Positions 44,300-54,400 are shown, counted from the stretch's first letter. The stretch: 64,000 nucleotides of DNA from Molanna angustata (GCA_963576475.1 OY754972.1:9879062-9943061), one strand, 5' to 3'. The notes: a model not told the origin generated them from the letters alone. Translations and numbers: made by a program.

Positions 44300-44560
44300 G
44301 TTAATTTATCGCTGCGCGGAATGTCATTGATTTCATTTGTCGTAGCAATCCAAAGGAAACTAAAAATTAGGAATCTTATTGATTTTATTTGACGTAGCAA
44401 TCCCAAGAAAATTAATTTATTTGTCATAAGAATCTAAAGAATACTGAAAATTTGTCGCTGCGCGTAATCTTATTGATTTCATTTGTCATAAGAATCCAAA
44501 GAATACTGAAAATTTGTCGCTGCGCGTAATCTTATTGATTTCATTTGTCATAACAAATAA
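44300..44560 (+). repeat. 62-bp tandem repeat, about four units
   Basis: TCGCTGCGCG followed by TAATCTTATTGATTTCATTT and GTCATAAGAATCCAAAGAAT. The last two units are identical and 62 bp apart (about 44456 and 44518); earlier units (from 44310) are diverged and partly deleted. Confidence 0.85.
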
Positions 44561-45535
44561 AAAACAATCAAAATAAAAATGAAATAAAAATAAAAGTTTT
44601 TTTTTATAACAAAGGATTTTTTTCCATTGGTTGTCAATCTTTTTTGTTTTTGGAATTCTTAGAAAAGGAACTATACTTTAAACAAATAAAATATATTTAT
44701 TTCTCCATATTTATAAAAAAATCACAAATGTTTTAATATATTTCTGATGTAGAGGGTGCATGCCACCCAACCCTGATCGACAGAGCGCACGTAGGTATGT
44801 ATATGATGCATTGTCGTGATGTTCTGGCGTACTGTGAAAATTCATGTCCCCTCTTTATTTCAAACGATAGATTCTGAAAAAGGTTTCATAAATATTTAAA
44901 TCTCATTGGTTTAGATCTGATTAGTTTTTAGGTAAAAAATGATAATGTACAAACATTATGTACAATGTGCATATGTACAAGCATTGTTAATGTACGTAAA
45001 GGTACAAGCATTTATGCTAAATTTAGGGAATGTACGAGGATGAATATCCACTTGTTTCAAGGACATAGGTATTTATTGAATTGTTGTATTATGTAAGTTT
45101 TGAAATCTGCTTGTTATTTATGTATAATATCGAAATGATCAAAGTATGTATTGTAGTTGGAGCAACTCCGTCTTATGTAATTGTTTTGAGTGAAGTTTGT
45201 GTAACATCGGTCGACATAGAACAAGAACTGAGATCTGAAATTGCGTGATGGGCAGTATATGTTTAATTTAGAACGTAAGTAAGGTTCTAAATCGAAACGG
45301 TTGTGAATATATTTTTTCGTGTCCATAAAAACTCGTCTTTTTTGAGATCTCAAATTATGGTGATAAGCAGATTGACGGTAATTATAAAATTTTAATTTGC
45401 AACGATTATTCAAATGTTTTAGGAATTTATTCTGTATTTCTATTCTATTAATGTAGGTATGTTATCAAAAAAGGATTTCGTACCACTGATGAAAATTCTA
45501 GTACACTCCTGACATACGCATATACACAGAGTTAT
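44561..45535. other. No gene recognised
   Basis: AT-rich. A minus-strand open frame of 99 codons (45114-45413) has no recognisable domain. Confidence 0.45.
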
Positions 45536-45646
45536 AAGTGTGGTCGTAGGTCTCCATAATGTGGCAACTTGTTATTGGGTGCATTTTTATTTATTCATTG
45601 ATTTATTTACTTATTTATTTATTTATTTTTGTTTGTTTTATTGTTT
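45536..45646 (+). mobile_element. SINE family A, left part, split by an LTR element
   Basis: AGGTCTCCATAATGTGGCAA then CTTGTTATTGGGTGCAT is family A body sequence. It runs into an ATTT-rich tract and is cut at 45646 by the LTR element. The remainder of the same SINE resumes after the element and the microsatellite, at 50001-50070. The tRNA head is missing. Confidence 0.75.
45643..45646 (+). repeat. Target-site duplication of the LTR element, left
   Basis: GTTT here and at 49561-49564. Four bases fits Ty3/gypsy-type integration, but a 4-bp match in T-rich DNA is weak alone. Confidence 0.55.
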
Positions 45647-45653
45647 TAAAGCT

Positions 45654-45742
45654 GATTGGTAACCAAAGGGGTTACCAATCGAAAGTGGTTAGTAACCAGA
45701 GTGGTTACTATTAAATATATGTGGTAACCAGAGGGGTTACCA
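45654..45742. repeat. Three consecutive hairpins at the LTR end
   Basis: 45654-45680: 11-bp stem GATTGGTAACC with a 5-base loop. 45691-45709: stem AGTAACC. 45722-45742: 8-bp stem TGGTAACC. All use the same GGTAACC/GGTTACC arms and 5-base loops (AAAGG, AGAGT, AGAGG). They would lie in the U5 part of the element's RNA. The other LTR has the same set, with a different first loop and a damaged second stem. Confidence 0.8.
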
Positions 45743-46137
45743 GTAAAGAGAGTTTACTATATCCCAAGTGGATATGATTTGAAATAAGAACACAAGGACG
45801 GTGGTTGAGAGAGAAGAAGAAAGAATGGTCAAAAGTAACAATGAGTATATTGATCACAATTAATAGTTTGCTTAAGGGTAAATTTACAATTGATGAAATA
45901 ACTTACAAAGGAACTTTTCTCACGATGAGTAGGTATAACGAGCGAGTTAGCGGGTGTGTTCGAAGTGTCCGAATCTTTGCATGGTGAAGTACCATCGTGC
46001 TCGCGAGGTCGAGAGATGACCGGTGGTCGAGAGACGAAGTGTCGGCGAGACGGCGTGGTCGAGAACGGCGGCGTGATGTGACGAATCGAAGTGACGGAAA
46101 TACGGAAATGAAGTGACGACGTGTAGAGGTGTAGACT

Positions 46138-46148
46138 CCCTTAAATAG
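46138..46148 (-). promoter_or_regulatory. TATA-like box of the LTR
   Basis: Minus strand CTATTTAAGGG; the identical copy in the upstream LTR is at 49358-49368. Position inside the LTR fits a U3/R promoter; use is inferred. Confidence 0.45.
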
Positions 46149-46340
46149 TGCTGCGCTGGGGGTAGCAAGTTCAATGTCCTCGAACTTTCTAGACTTATTT
46201 ATTTGAAGTGTCATACCCAGTTGAGGAGTATTGTCACTTGTTTGACGTTGCGGGCGATGAACTCGGCCTAGCGATAAACAAATGTACTTGCCGTCGCTAG
46301 GCGCGCGCTCGAAAGAAATTTCGAGATGTGGTCTGCCACA

Positions 46341-46352
46341 TTCCTCCCCTCC
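46341..46352 (-). promoter_or_regulatory. Polypurine tract
   Basis: Minus strand GGAGGGGAGGAA immediately precedes the TGTGGCAGAC start of the 3' LTR, where plus-strand DNA priming occurs in LTR retroelements. It fixes the orientation as minus. Confidence 0.8.
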
Positions 46353-47086
46353 AAGTGGTATCGAAGATGGCACGATACCTTGGTAGAACGTCATGGTGTG
46401 GCTGAGCTGAGGCAGTCGTTGCTGAAGATTTTTGTAGTCAATACAATTTTGGAGAGATGGTTAGACTTGTGTTAGTTGGACTGTTGCCTAGTTGCTGATG
46501 ATGATTGCGACGGATCAAGATGTGATTGCTTTGGAAACAGTGTTCCCGTTCAGCCCGTTGACAATTGCAGTGTGTCGGTGAGGCTTGTTCGTACACAAAG
46601 CTGTGGAGTCCGTGGAGTCAGTGTAGTCCGTGGAGTCCGATAAACTGTGCAGTGTAATTGGCATCTAAACATTCTTGTCGAATTTGCAGAACTGTGCAGT
46701 TGGCTTGCGTTGGCGTTTTCGAAGTTTTCGTTGACTGTCGTCGTGTTGACAGCGTGTGTTGACAGTGACGTGTTGACAGCGTCGTGTTGACCGTGTCGTG
46801 TAGACGTCGTGTTGTCGTGGTTGAGCAGCTCCTTGGGTATGCGAGACTGAGTGCGAGTCATAAGCATAACACGAAGGATGGGACAGCGTCCCAACAAAAT
46901 CATTCCTCGTTCAAAGACGTGCGTAGCGATGAGACGAGGTGAGTTTTTGTGTGCTCGAGATGTGTGCGTGCGTTCATATTTGGGTGTCCGACAGCTCTGG
47001 AGTAGTTCTCCAGCGTTGAAGTTGCGGCGTGTCTATTGCGTTAGACAGCTTTGGAGTATGTAGTTCTCCAGTGGGGCCTGTGTGTG

Positions 47087-47218
47087 CATTCTTTGCTGCG
47101 CATCAAGTGAGTCTGATGTCTTTGGGAATACGTGCCAGTATAGCGAGTGCTTGTGCATTCTTTGCCGCGCATCAAGTGAGTCTGATGTCTTTGGGAATAC
47201 GTGCCAGTATAGCGAGTT
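47087..47218 (+). repeat. Tandem duplication of about 66 bp inside the LTR element
   Basis: CATTCTTTGC(T/C)GCGCATCAAG to GCCAGTATAGCGAGT occurs twice in a row. A further set of roughly 33-bp repeats (CATCTTGATTTGGTGCCGTT) follows at about 47270-47360. Confidence 0.8.
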
Positions 47219-48845
47219 GTAGCGTGTCGGTGTTGCTCTTGGTTGCTGATGAAAACCATTTGTTGCTGAAGTTGTCCATTTTGATTTGGTGCCGTTGCCA
47301 ATGTTGTTCATCTTGATTTGGTGCCGTTGACAATGTTTGCCATCTTGATTTATCGATGTTGATAATGTCGCTTTCCATCTTGGTTTGATGCTGATGATGA
47401 TGATAACGTTGATCATCTTGCTTCTATAGTTGTACATAGTAACAGCAGTTGACAGTTGTAAATTTTAAATTTTCATAATATAAACATTTACAATTGTAGC
47501 AAGCGAATAAATAAAATATTGTTGGTTGCATGTTGCAAAAATATAATATGTACAATGATAAGTATTTGTCAATAATAATTAAGTTGATTACAATATATTT
47601 TAGAAGTGAAAATAAATTTAAGTATCTAATTTGGTATACAATGCAACAAAAAAAAAAAAAAAAATAATATGAATTTCAACAAAGTCCAAAAAATGTTTAA
47701 AATATTCTATTTGTAATAGGTAAATATTGAAATGTGTCTAAGTACAAAAATTATTTACAAGTTTCCAAGTGTAATAGGTATTTAAAGCAAAATTACAAAG
47801 TATGAAATAGGTAAGTTAAGTATTTCACGAAATTAGTACCTATTTGATATATTAAATAGTGATAATTTAATTAATTATTTGCGAGCTCCTTTGATATAAA
47901 AACATATTTCTGATTGCAATGAATTTAAATAACGTACGTAAATAACTTGTTAGCAAAACTTAGATTGTCGCTCGGTAGATGGTGTTTACTTAAAACTTAA
48001 TTTTTCTACCGCTAGTTGAAATTTAGATAGATTAGTCACGAGCTATGTTCGCGTTGTTTACATATTAAAAATAACAAAATTGAAGTTTAATCGTTTAAAA
48101 CCGAAAACTTTCGATCGATATTTGTTTTAACAATGAAATTAATATATCAAGTTCAATTAAATGTTCTGTACCACGCGTAAAACTGTATGTAAAATATAAA
48201 ATTATTAAGTTTTGTCACTTCAGTATTATTGTTGTGCGTGTGAATTTTATTTTGCGAAGTATGTGAAAAATAAAATTTAGTTCCGTGAATTATGTGAAAA
48301 GAATATAAGTAAATTCGGAAGTGCGGTTTTGTTTATGTATATCGCGATCGACGGAGTATTTTTTTACTTAAAGCAGTGCCGTACAGAAAATTTTTAACAG
48401 TATTTGTTTATGTGAAATTATAAAGTGGGTACCAATATATACCTTTGTTTACAATCTCAGAATAAAATGAATGTGTACTATGCATGTGTTATTTGAATGC
48501 AACATTTATGACAAAGAATAACTAAAAACCGAGAAATGCGGGTGATTTTTAAACGCGATTGCATAGAATTAAGCGCGATTGTTTCGCGGGTGTAGTGTAG
48601 TGTACCCATCGTGAGAGATTCAAAAACCAATTCGTTCTTTTTCAAAGCTAGGAAAAGAAAAGGAATGATCTGAGGAATATCGGTAAGTGTTGGTTAATGT
48701 TATTGTAAGGAAAAATACCACTGTTGTGAATGCATATTTATCAATTTTCGGCCTCGGGCCGGTACTAGATAAATACCGATGTTTTGTAAATACCAGTAGC
48801 TGTGTAGCTTAGCTGTTTAGCTGTTTGGTAACGATTTTGTTCATA

Positions 48846-48865
48846 TTCACGTTACAGGGTCACCA
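48846..48865 (-). promoter_or_regulatory. Primer-binding-like site
   Basis: Minus strand TGGTGACCCTGTAACGTGAA, one base after the 5' LTR. It starts TGG, complementary to the CCA end of a tRNA. The priming tRNA was not identified. Confidence 0.65.
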
Positions 48866-48866
48866 A

Positions 48867-49560
48867 TAAAGCTGATTGGTAACCGGAGGGGTTACCAATC
48901 GAAAGTAGGTAATAACCAGAGTGGTTACTATTAAATATATGTGGTAACCAGAGGGGTTACCAGTAAAGAGAGTTTACTATATCCCAAGTGGATATGATTT
49001 GAAATAAGAACACAAGGACGGTGGTTGAGAGAGAAGAAGAAAGAATGGTCAAAAGTAACAATGAGTATATTGATCACAATTAATAGTTTGCTTAAGGGTA
49101 AATTTACAATTGATGAAATAACTTACAAAGGAACTTTTCTCACGATGAGTAGGTATAACGAGCGAGTTAGCGGGTGTGTTCGAAGTGTCCGAATCTTTGC
49201 ATGGTGAAGTACCATCGTGCTCGCGAGGTCGAGAGATGACCGGTGGTCGAGAGACGAAGTGTCGGCGAGACGGCGTGGTCGAGAACGGCGGCGTGATGTG
49301 ACGAATCGAAGTGACGGAAATACGGAAATGAAGTGACGACGTGTAGAGGTGTAGACTCCCTTAAATAGTGCTGCGCTGGGGGTAGCAAGTTCAATGTCCT
49401 CGAACTTTCTAGACTTATTTATTTGAAGTGTCATACCCAGTTGAGGAGTATTGTCACTTGTTTGACGTTGCGGGCGATGAACTCGGCCTAGCGATAAACA
49501 AATGTACTTGCCGTCGCTAGGCGCGCGCTCGAAAGAAATTTCGAGATGTGGTCTGCCACA
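48867..49560 (-). repeat. LTR (5' LTR in element orientation)
   Basis: Direct repeat of 45647-46340, 694 bp in both copies, with five mismatches confined to the hairpin end. It ends on the plus strand in GTCTGCCACA, followed by the GTTT target copy. Confidence 0.9.
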
Positions 49561-49706
49561 GTTTGTTAGCTTGTTTGTTTGTTTGTTTGTATATTTATTT
49601 ATTTATATATTTATTTATTTATTTATTAATTTATTTATTTATTTATGTATGTGTGTATGTATGTATGTATGTATGTATGTATGTATGTATTTATTTGTTT
49701 ATTTGT

Positions 49707-49737
<31 letters not shown>

Positions 49738-49778
49738 CATATTTATTTATTTATTTGTTTATATGTTTATTTATTTGT

Positions 49779-49821
<43 letters not shown>

Positions 49822-49850
49822 CATATTTATTTATTTATTTGTTTATTTGT

Positions 49851-49885
<35 letters not shown>

Positions 49886-49890
49886 TTTGT

Positions 49891-49929
<39 letters not shown>

Positions 49930-50000
49930 TTGTTTATTTATTTGTGTATTTATTTGTGTATTTTTTATTTTACTTTATAAACGACATAAATTGAATAAAT
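49561..50000 (+). repeat. Compound (GTTT/ATTT/ATGT)n microsatellite
   Basis: A tetranucleotide tract of about 410 bp (49570-49980) with interspersed GTTT, ATGT and ACAT variants. It begins as (GTTT)n beside the LTR and sits inside the SINE. Long plus-strand frames across it (148-171 codons) are Leu/Tyr/Ile/Phe repeats and not genes. Confidence 0.9.
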
Positions 50001-50070
50001 ATTTGAAATATACCTAACCTGTTGGTTGCCCGGGTAGCAAAACAAAATAATACACTAAATAAATAAAATA
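50001..50070 (+). mobile_element. SINE family A, right part
   Basis: ATACCTAACCTGTTGGTTGC then CCGGGTAGCAAAACAAAATA is the family A 3' end. It continues the copy begun at 45536. Confidence 0.75.
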
Positions 50071-50619
50071 CTATACATATCTACAAAAACAATCAAGACA
50101 CAATTTCATTATCACCTTTGAAATTTATAACGAAATTAAATTACGACCGCGTATTATAAATATTCTCACGTTTCCATGGTGTCGGCACTTTGTTAAAATA
50201 TCAGGGAGAAATTTATGTAGAGGTACCTACATTTGTTTTTTTTCTCTATTCTTTATTCGGTCAGACTCATATAATATTGAATCGACTTAATGGTAAGTTA
50301 TTGGTCGGTCGTTAATGATTCAATGAACACCTCACCATCAGTAATTATTTATTATAACGACCCCACGGTAACTTACTTTGATTAAAAAAAGGTAGTTATC
50401 AAATCGCTAATTATAAAATGTGTCTTGAGATTAGGGTCAATTAATGAATGTTTTTTTATATGAATCGAATCTATCTTAGAATTTATATGACATTCTAAAT
50501 TATAAACTGTTTTTTTTTATTTTCATATTTTTTACCACACAATATATTTGTCGAATCCTTAAATCGATTTATAAACGAATCTTACTGTAATTTTACTCGC
50601 TGAAGTACAAATAACAGAA
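50071..50619. other. No gene recognised
   Basis: AT-rich, with no repeat or domain seen. Confidence 0.5.
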
Positions 50620-50745
50620 GTGTGTGTGAGACGATGCATTGACGTGAATGAAGCTAGAAATGTGAGTCAAGAGAGAGGAGTCTGGCGTTCGGTTCTCTCT
50701 GCCTACCCTAAATAGGGAATCGGCATGATGTTTTGGTATGATAAC
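50620..50745 (+). repeat. Dispersed repeat R4, copy 3
   Basis: GACGATGCATTGACGTGAAT, GGCGTTCGGTTCTCTCTGCC and TACCCTAAATAGGGAATCGG are the reverse complement of the 42644-42770 copy. GATGTTTTGGTATG follows at the end. Confidence 0.7.
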
Positions 50746-51380
50746 ACTGTAAGATCATAACGTCACATAAATGTACTAATTCTCTATGTAAGTTATTTAT
50801 ATATTTTTATTAATATACGTTATTTCATGTTATATTACATTTGGCTTTGGAACATAATACTATATGAACATAACGTCATTTAAATTTACTAATTTTCTTT
50901 GTAAATGTTGGTAATGTAAATTTAAAAAGAAAATTAGTACCTTAATTTAAATGTATTTATTTCATGTTATATTAATGTAATTTATTTTATGTTATATTAC
51001 GTTTGTCTTCGGTAGATAACACTGTATGAACAAAAGGTCATATAAATTTGCTAATTTTCTATGTAAATGTTTGAAATATATATTATTTCATGTAATATTA
51101 CTTTTGTCTTTCGTAGATAACACTGTATTTATGAACAAAACGTCATATAAATTTACTAATTTTCTATGTAAATGTTTTGAAATATATATTATTACACGTA
51201 ATATTACTTTGCCTTTGGTCAATAACACACTGATGAACATAACCATATAAATTTACTATTTTTCTATGTAACTGTTTTAGAAATGTTTTGTTATAAATAT
51301 TATTTCATGTAATAATAATTTTGTCTTAGGTTAATAACACTGTATGATCATAACGTCATATAAATTTACTAATTTCGCCA
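50740..51380 (+). repeat. Degenerate tandem repeat, about six units
   Basis: Units of about 103-160 bp share AACACTGTATGA, CGTCATATAAATTTACTAAT, TTTCTATGTAAATGTTTTG and a TTATTTCATGTAATATTAC segment. Landmarks fall near 50771, 50883, 51046, 51149, 51250 and 51363. It begins directly after R4 copy 3. Confidence 0.8.
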
Positions 51381-51598
51381 GTAAACCAAGGATGCCCCCA
51401 GCTAACTTTATTGAAATAGTATCCTATAAAGAATGAAGCGAACGTGGAAGACAGGAGCATAGTAGAGAAGCTAACGAAGAAGACAGCGAGAGAGGAAAAG
51501 GAAGAGGACAAATGAAGGGAGACAGAAAATATTAACAGGGCCGTCGTTAGTTTGTCAAGCCCCAAATAACCTTGACATATTCACTATTATTTAATGTT

Positions 51599-51608
51599 AT
51601 GTATAAAA
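51599..51608 (+). repeat. Target-site duplication, left
   Basis: ATGTATAAAA; repeated at 52281-52290. Confidence 0.8.
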
Positions 51609-52280
51609 CAAGACGAAAATCATGAGTCCATCATCTAACAGCACTATCACAATTGATAGTAAAATAATTGAAGCTGTTGATGAATATATATACCTTGGAC
51701 ACAAGATAAAATTAGGAAAAGATAACCAGACACCAGAAATACCCAGAAGGATCGGACTAGGTTGGGCAGCCTTTGGAAAACTTAAACATGTCCTAAAAAA
51801 CAGAGATATTCCCACATGTCTGAAAAGAAAAGTTTTTGAAACATGTATCCTGCCTGTGCTTACGTATGGTCTGGAAACTATCACGCTAACTGCGAGGACC
51901 ATACATAAGCTAAAATGCACTCAGAGATCCATGGAAAGGCAAATGATAGGCGTAAGTCTAAGAGACAAAATTAGAAATGAAGAAATCAGACACCAGACAA
52001 AAGTTGTTGATGTCATGGATCGAGTTGCAAAACTTAAATGGCAATGGGCAGGTCATGTTGCCAGACAGGGTACGGACAGATGGGCACCCAGAATTCTAAA
52101 TTGGAGACCATGGGATATGAAAAGGGGAATAGGCCGGCCCCAGAAAAGGTGGCCCGATGACATTGTCCCTGTCGCTGGAAGCGGATGGGTTCGAAAAGCC
52201 CAGAAAAAAGACGAGTGGAAGCTATTAGAAGAGGCCTACATCCAGCAGTGGAGAGATGGCTGAGAAAGAAGAAGAAGAAG
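51609..52280 (+). mobile_element. 5'-truncated RTE-like LINE insertion, lineage beta, best copy
   Basis: The insertion is 672 bp, flanked by a 10-bp target duplication and ending in (GAA)n. A single open frame of 213 codons (51622-52263) covers the ORF2 region after the reverse-transcriptase core: DEYIYLGHKIKL, GLGWAAFGKLKHVLKNRDIP, CILPVLTYGLETITLTARTI, KLKWQWAGHVARQ, GRPQKRWPDDIV and the end EWKLLEEAYIQQWRDG. The intact frame suggests fairly recent insertion. Endonuclease and RT domains are missing, so no activity is expected. Older relatives lie at 17831, 11700 (minus) and 12455 (minus). Confidence 0.85.
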
Positions 52281-52290
52281 ATGTATAAAA
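52281..52290 (+). repeat. Target-site duplication, right
   Basis: ATGTATAAAA, identical to 51599-51608. Confidence 0.8.
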
Positions 52291-52299
52291 TATACGAGA

Positions 52300-52520
52300 T
52301 ATGTCTACTGTTGAACGCCTTAAAAAGCTAATTTTTATTTTTCTGAAACATAGAAATGTACTTCAAACATACTTGCTTAAAACAATATATTTTTCACTAT
52401 TTGAATCCATCTTACAATATGGCATTATATGTTGGGGGGAGCTTTTAAAACCACTTTAGTACCTTTAGAAGTTTTTCAAAGAATCATCTTTGATCAATTA
52501 TTTAAATTAAACACAAAACT
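52300..52520 (+). pseudogene. Non-LTR retrotransposon ORF2 fragment (jockey-like)
   Basis: Translation reads STVERLKKLIFIFLKHRNVL then KTIYFSLFESILQYGIICWG, the K.IY.ALF.S...YGI..WG block following the RT core of jockey/CR1-type LINEs. Stops follow after LLKPL. No tail or ends are visible. The beta LINE at 51.6 kb inserted just upstream of, or possibly within, this older fragment. Confidence 0.65.
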
Positions 52521-52572
52521 ATTTATTTTATTTATTTTTTCACACCTTTATCAAAAATACTTTTATGAAGAT

Positions 52573-52640
52573 TACTGCTGCCCAACTAGGTAACCCTGTT
52601 CTAGGGCTAGTAGTTTACAATTTTACCAAGTCAAATATTT
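52573..52640 (+). repeat. Short dispersed repeat shared with 33417-33480
   Basis: GATTACTGCTGCCCAACTAG, then CCTGTTCTAGGGCT and AGTTTACAATTTT. Type unknown. Confidence 0.55.
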
Positions 52641-52687
52641 GACATTTTGGTTTTACATAGTTATATATTTACTCCTACTTGTATATT

Positions 52688-52918
52688 GGCCGACCGCCGT
52701 GGCACTGTTGGTAAGCCGTTCGGTTTCTGTGCGGGCGTCCTGGGTTCGATTCCCAGTAGAGGAGAAATATATTTAAATTCATTTCTCACGCAAATATTGC
52801 TTCTCTGGGCTGGAAACACTGGTTAGTTGGAAGAAATTGCCATACGGCAATAAACTCGCCACTTGCGCATGGTGCAAGGAAGTGTTTATTATTTATTTAT
52901 TTATTTATTTATATTTCT
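52688..52918 (+). mobile_element. tRNA-headed SINE (family B), best copy
   Basis: The head GGCCGACCGCCGTGGCACTG has an A-box-like TGGCACTGTTGG and a perfect B box GGTTCGATTCC (52743-52753). The body includes TTCTCTGGGCTGGAAACACT and GAAATTGCCATACGGCAATA. The 3' end is ATGGTGCAAGGAAGTGTTTA with an (ATTT)n tail. It is distinct from family A in body and tail. Pol III transcription is implied by the boxes but untested. Confidence 0.85.
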
Positions 52919-52919
52919 A

Positions 52920-53582
52920 GTTTTGTGTTTAATTTAAATTATTGATTAAATATGAATTTCCACAAAGTTTAAGCCTCCACGTTTGATTATTATTAATCAT
53001 CATTAAAATTATATTATGATTATCCAACTATTAATGTTTTACAAGAATTTAAAGTTTCAAATGTTGAAAATATCTATAAAAAAATCTGATTGTTTCAAAT
53101 TCATAAAGATATTCTTACAAATTCAAATCAATTGTCATTCTCTATTAGCAGCAGAATTAATTCACAAGGATGTATTACCATTCATCTTTAACGAACAACA
53201 TTTCTAATAAGTATATCGATATATTAAGGTACTAAGTGGTTTAGTGAACTCTCTTTGAGTCTTAGACTCGAAAAAAATTACAATATATTTAAGAATAAAA
53301 TCAAAAAATTGTACTGATTTTTTTTTATTTCATTCTTGTTTTTGTGTAACCTTTTTACACAATCCTTGCATGTAAATTATTAATTTATCTTCAAAAAAAT
53401 GTTAATCTTAGTGATAAAATGATTTATGTATTATTTAGTAGGTGTGCAATGTTTGGTGAATGTAATATTACAAAATCGATACTCCCCTTTTTTAAACACG
53501 AGATTTTATCTTAATTACAGAGTGTTAATTTATCATGCAACTTGTAATCCTTGTTTAATGTAATTTATTGTAATTTATACAT
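52920..53582. other. No gene recognised
   Basis: AT-rich DNA without recognisable motifs. Confidence 0.5.
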
Positions 53583-53584
53583 TG

Positions 53585-53697
53585 TAAAAAAGTCTTCTTC
53601 GGTTAGTACTACCTACTCATCTGCTGCTATCCTCACCACTCGGAATGAACTCGTTCTTACCAAAAAAATCTCTCCAGAAACATCTTCTTGCTCTAAG
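53585..53697 (-). pseudogene. Internally deleted RTE-like LINE fragment, lineage alpha
   Basis: On the minus strand, GAGCAAGAAGATGTTTCTGG through TTCCGAGTGGTGAGGATAGC matches the alpha copies (AGAACAAGAAGACGTTTCTG, CGAGTAGTGAGGATATCAGC). The segment that would encode the GRPPKRW end is deleted, and a short GAAGAAG tail follows directly. Confidence 0.65.
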
Positions 53698-54079
53698 AAA
53701 CAAGTAATTGTTAAATGTGACGCTATGGGTTATTACCGACACCGGTCCTGGTCGTGGCACATATGGGCCCCTATAAGGGCACTAATAAATGAACATAGTG
53801 TCGGCCATTAATAATTTAACACATTTTATGAGATAGTCATAAAGCAAAGATGGTAGCTGAATGAGGGGGTGAAGAAATTGTGTGCAGGGATGGTGTATCT
53901 ATTGCCCATTTTTGTGTGGTAGGGAATTATAATATTAGAAGTATCATACATGATTAATTAGAATTAGAAAAAGAAGAAGACCAACTAGAATTGATCACAA
54001 TCATAAATGTATTAATACCATTTCACATCACTCGGTGTCTCTAAATATATACGTGAAATGTGATTATATCTCATTTATT
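53698..54079. other. No gene recognised
   Basis: A small GC-richer patch lies at 53725-53800. No motif was recognised. Confidence 0.45.
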
Positions 54080-54270
54080 CATTCATTCATATCATCACGG
54101 CATATACCAAAATATTGGGTAAACAGCGACAAATGTGCGGATGTACATTACCTTAAAAAAGGAAGCACGACACATGTATGTAAATATCCCTGCACACCAG
54201 CCTCGTATCACCTTAAAATGCACTAAATTCATTCAAAAGTGGTAGTGGAACTTATTGCTGAACTATGGGA
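54080..54270 (+). repeat. Dispersed repeat R3, copy 3
   Basis: GCGACAAATGTGCGGATGTA, AAAGGAAGCACGACACATGT and ACACCAGCCTCGTATCACCT match the 21-kb copies. GTGGTAGTGGAACTTATTGC closes it. Confidence 0.65.
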
Positions 54271-54275
54271 GACGC

Positions 54276-54400
54276 TATTTTCTTCTTCAATTAGTAAACC
54301 TGTTTGTCTGTAATACAAAAACTATGCCTCCTGAGATGACGAAGACCAAACATCCTTCCATCTCTTGGGTGGTATTACGGGTAGACGGCGACCAGAAGGG
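54276..54400 (-). pseudogene. LINE 3' end related to 22915-23050
   Basis: Plus-strand TCTTCTTCAATTAGTAAACC, ACTATGCCTCCTGAGATGAC and GGTAGACGGCGACCAGA parallel the 3' end of the 23-kb RT fragment. The minus-strand tail is GAAGAAGA. Only the last part of ORF2 and the 3' UTR is left. Confidence 0.65.

Larger units (their letters stand above)
45647..46340 (-). repeat. LTR (3' LTR in element orientation)
   Basis: 694 bp. It matches 48867-49560 except for five substitutions, all within 45665-45694. In element orientation it begins TGTGGCAGAC, carries CTATTTAAGGG as a TATA-like box (46138-46148) and ends with three hairpins then CAGCTTTA. Confidence 0.9.
45647..49560 (-). mobile_element. Non-autonomous LTR retrotransposon, 3.9 kb
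   Basis: Two 694-bp direct repeats frame a 2,526-bp interior. On the minus strand the order is canonical: LTR starting TGTGGCAGAC, one spacer base, a primer-binding-like site TGGTGACCCTGTAACGTGAA, the interior, the purine tract GGAGGGGAGGAA and the second LTR. No capsid, protease, RT, RNase H or integrase motif and no long frame occurs in the interior; the longest minus frame (46550-46903) is low-complexity and serine/threonine/asparagine-rich. Such an element would need proteins from an autonomous relative. The PBS resembles those of arthropod gypsy-type elements, so that superfamily is inferred. It inserted into the T-rich interior of a SINE. Confidence 0.85.

Noticed and set aside
46341..46375. 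Plus-strand primer-binding site (TGGTATCGAAG) after the first LTR
   Set aside because: The polypurine tract on the minus strand touches the TG end of this LTR, and a better TGG-initiated site lies one base after the other LTR. That fixes the minus orientation.
45903..46394. 163-codon minus-strand frame as a gene
   Set aside because: It lies almost wholly in the LTR, and its 3' part is duplicated in the other LTR. The translation has no known domain and spans the promoter-like region.
46550..46903. Minus-strand 117-codon frame as gag
   Set aside because: Low-complexity Thr/Asn/Ser-rich, with local nucleotide repeats and no zinc knuckle or capsid motif.
49502..50017. 171-codon Leu/Tyr/Ile-rich frame, membrane-like
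   Set aside because: It is the translation of an (ATTT)n/(GTTT)n microsatellite.
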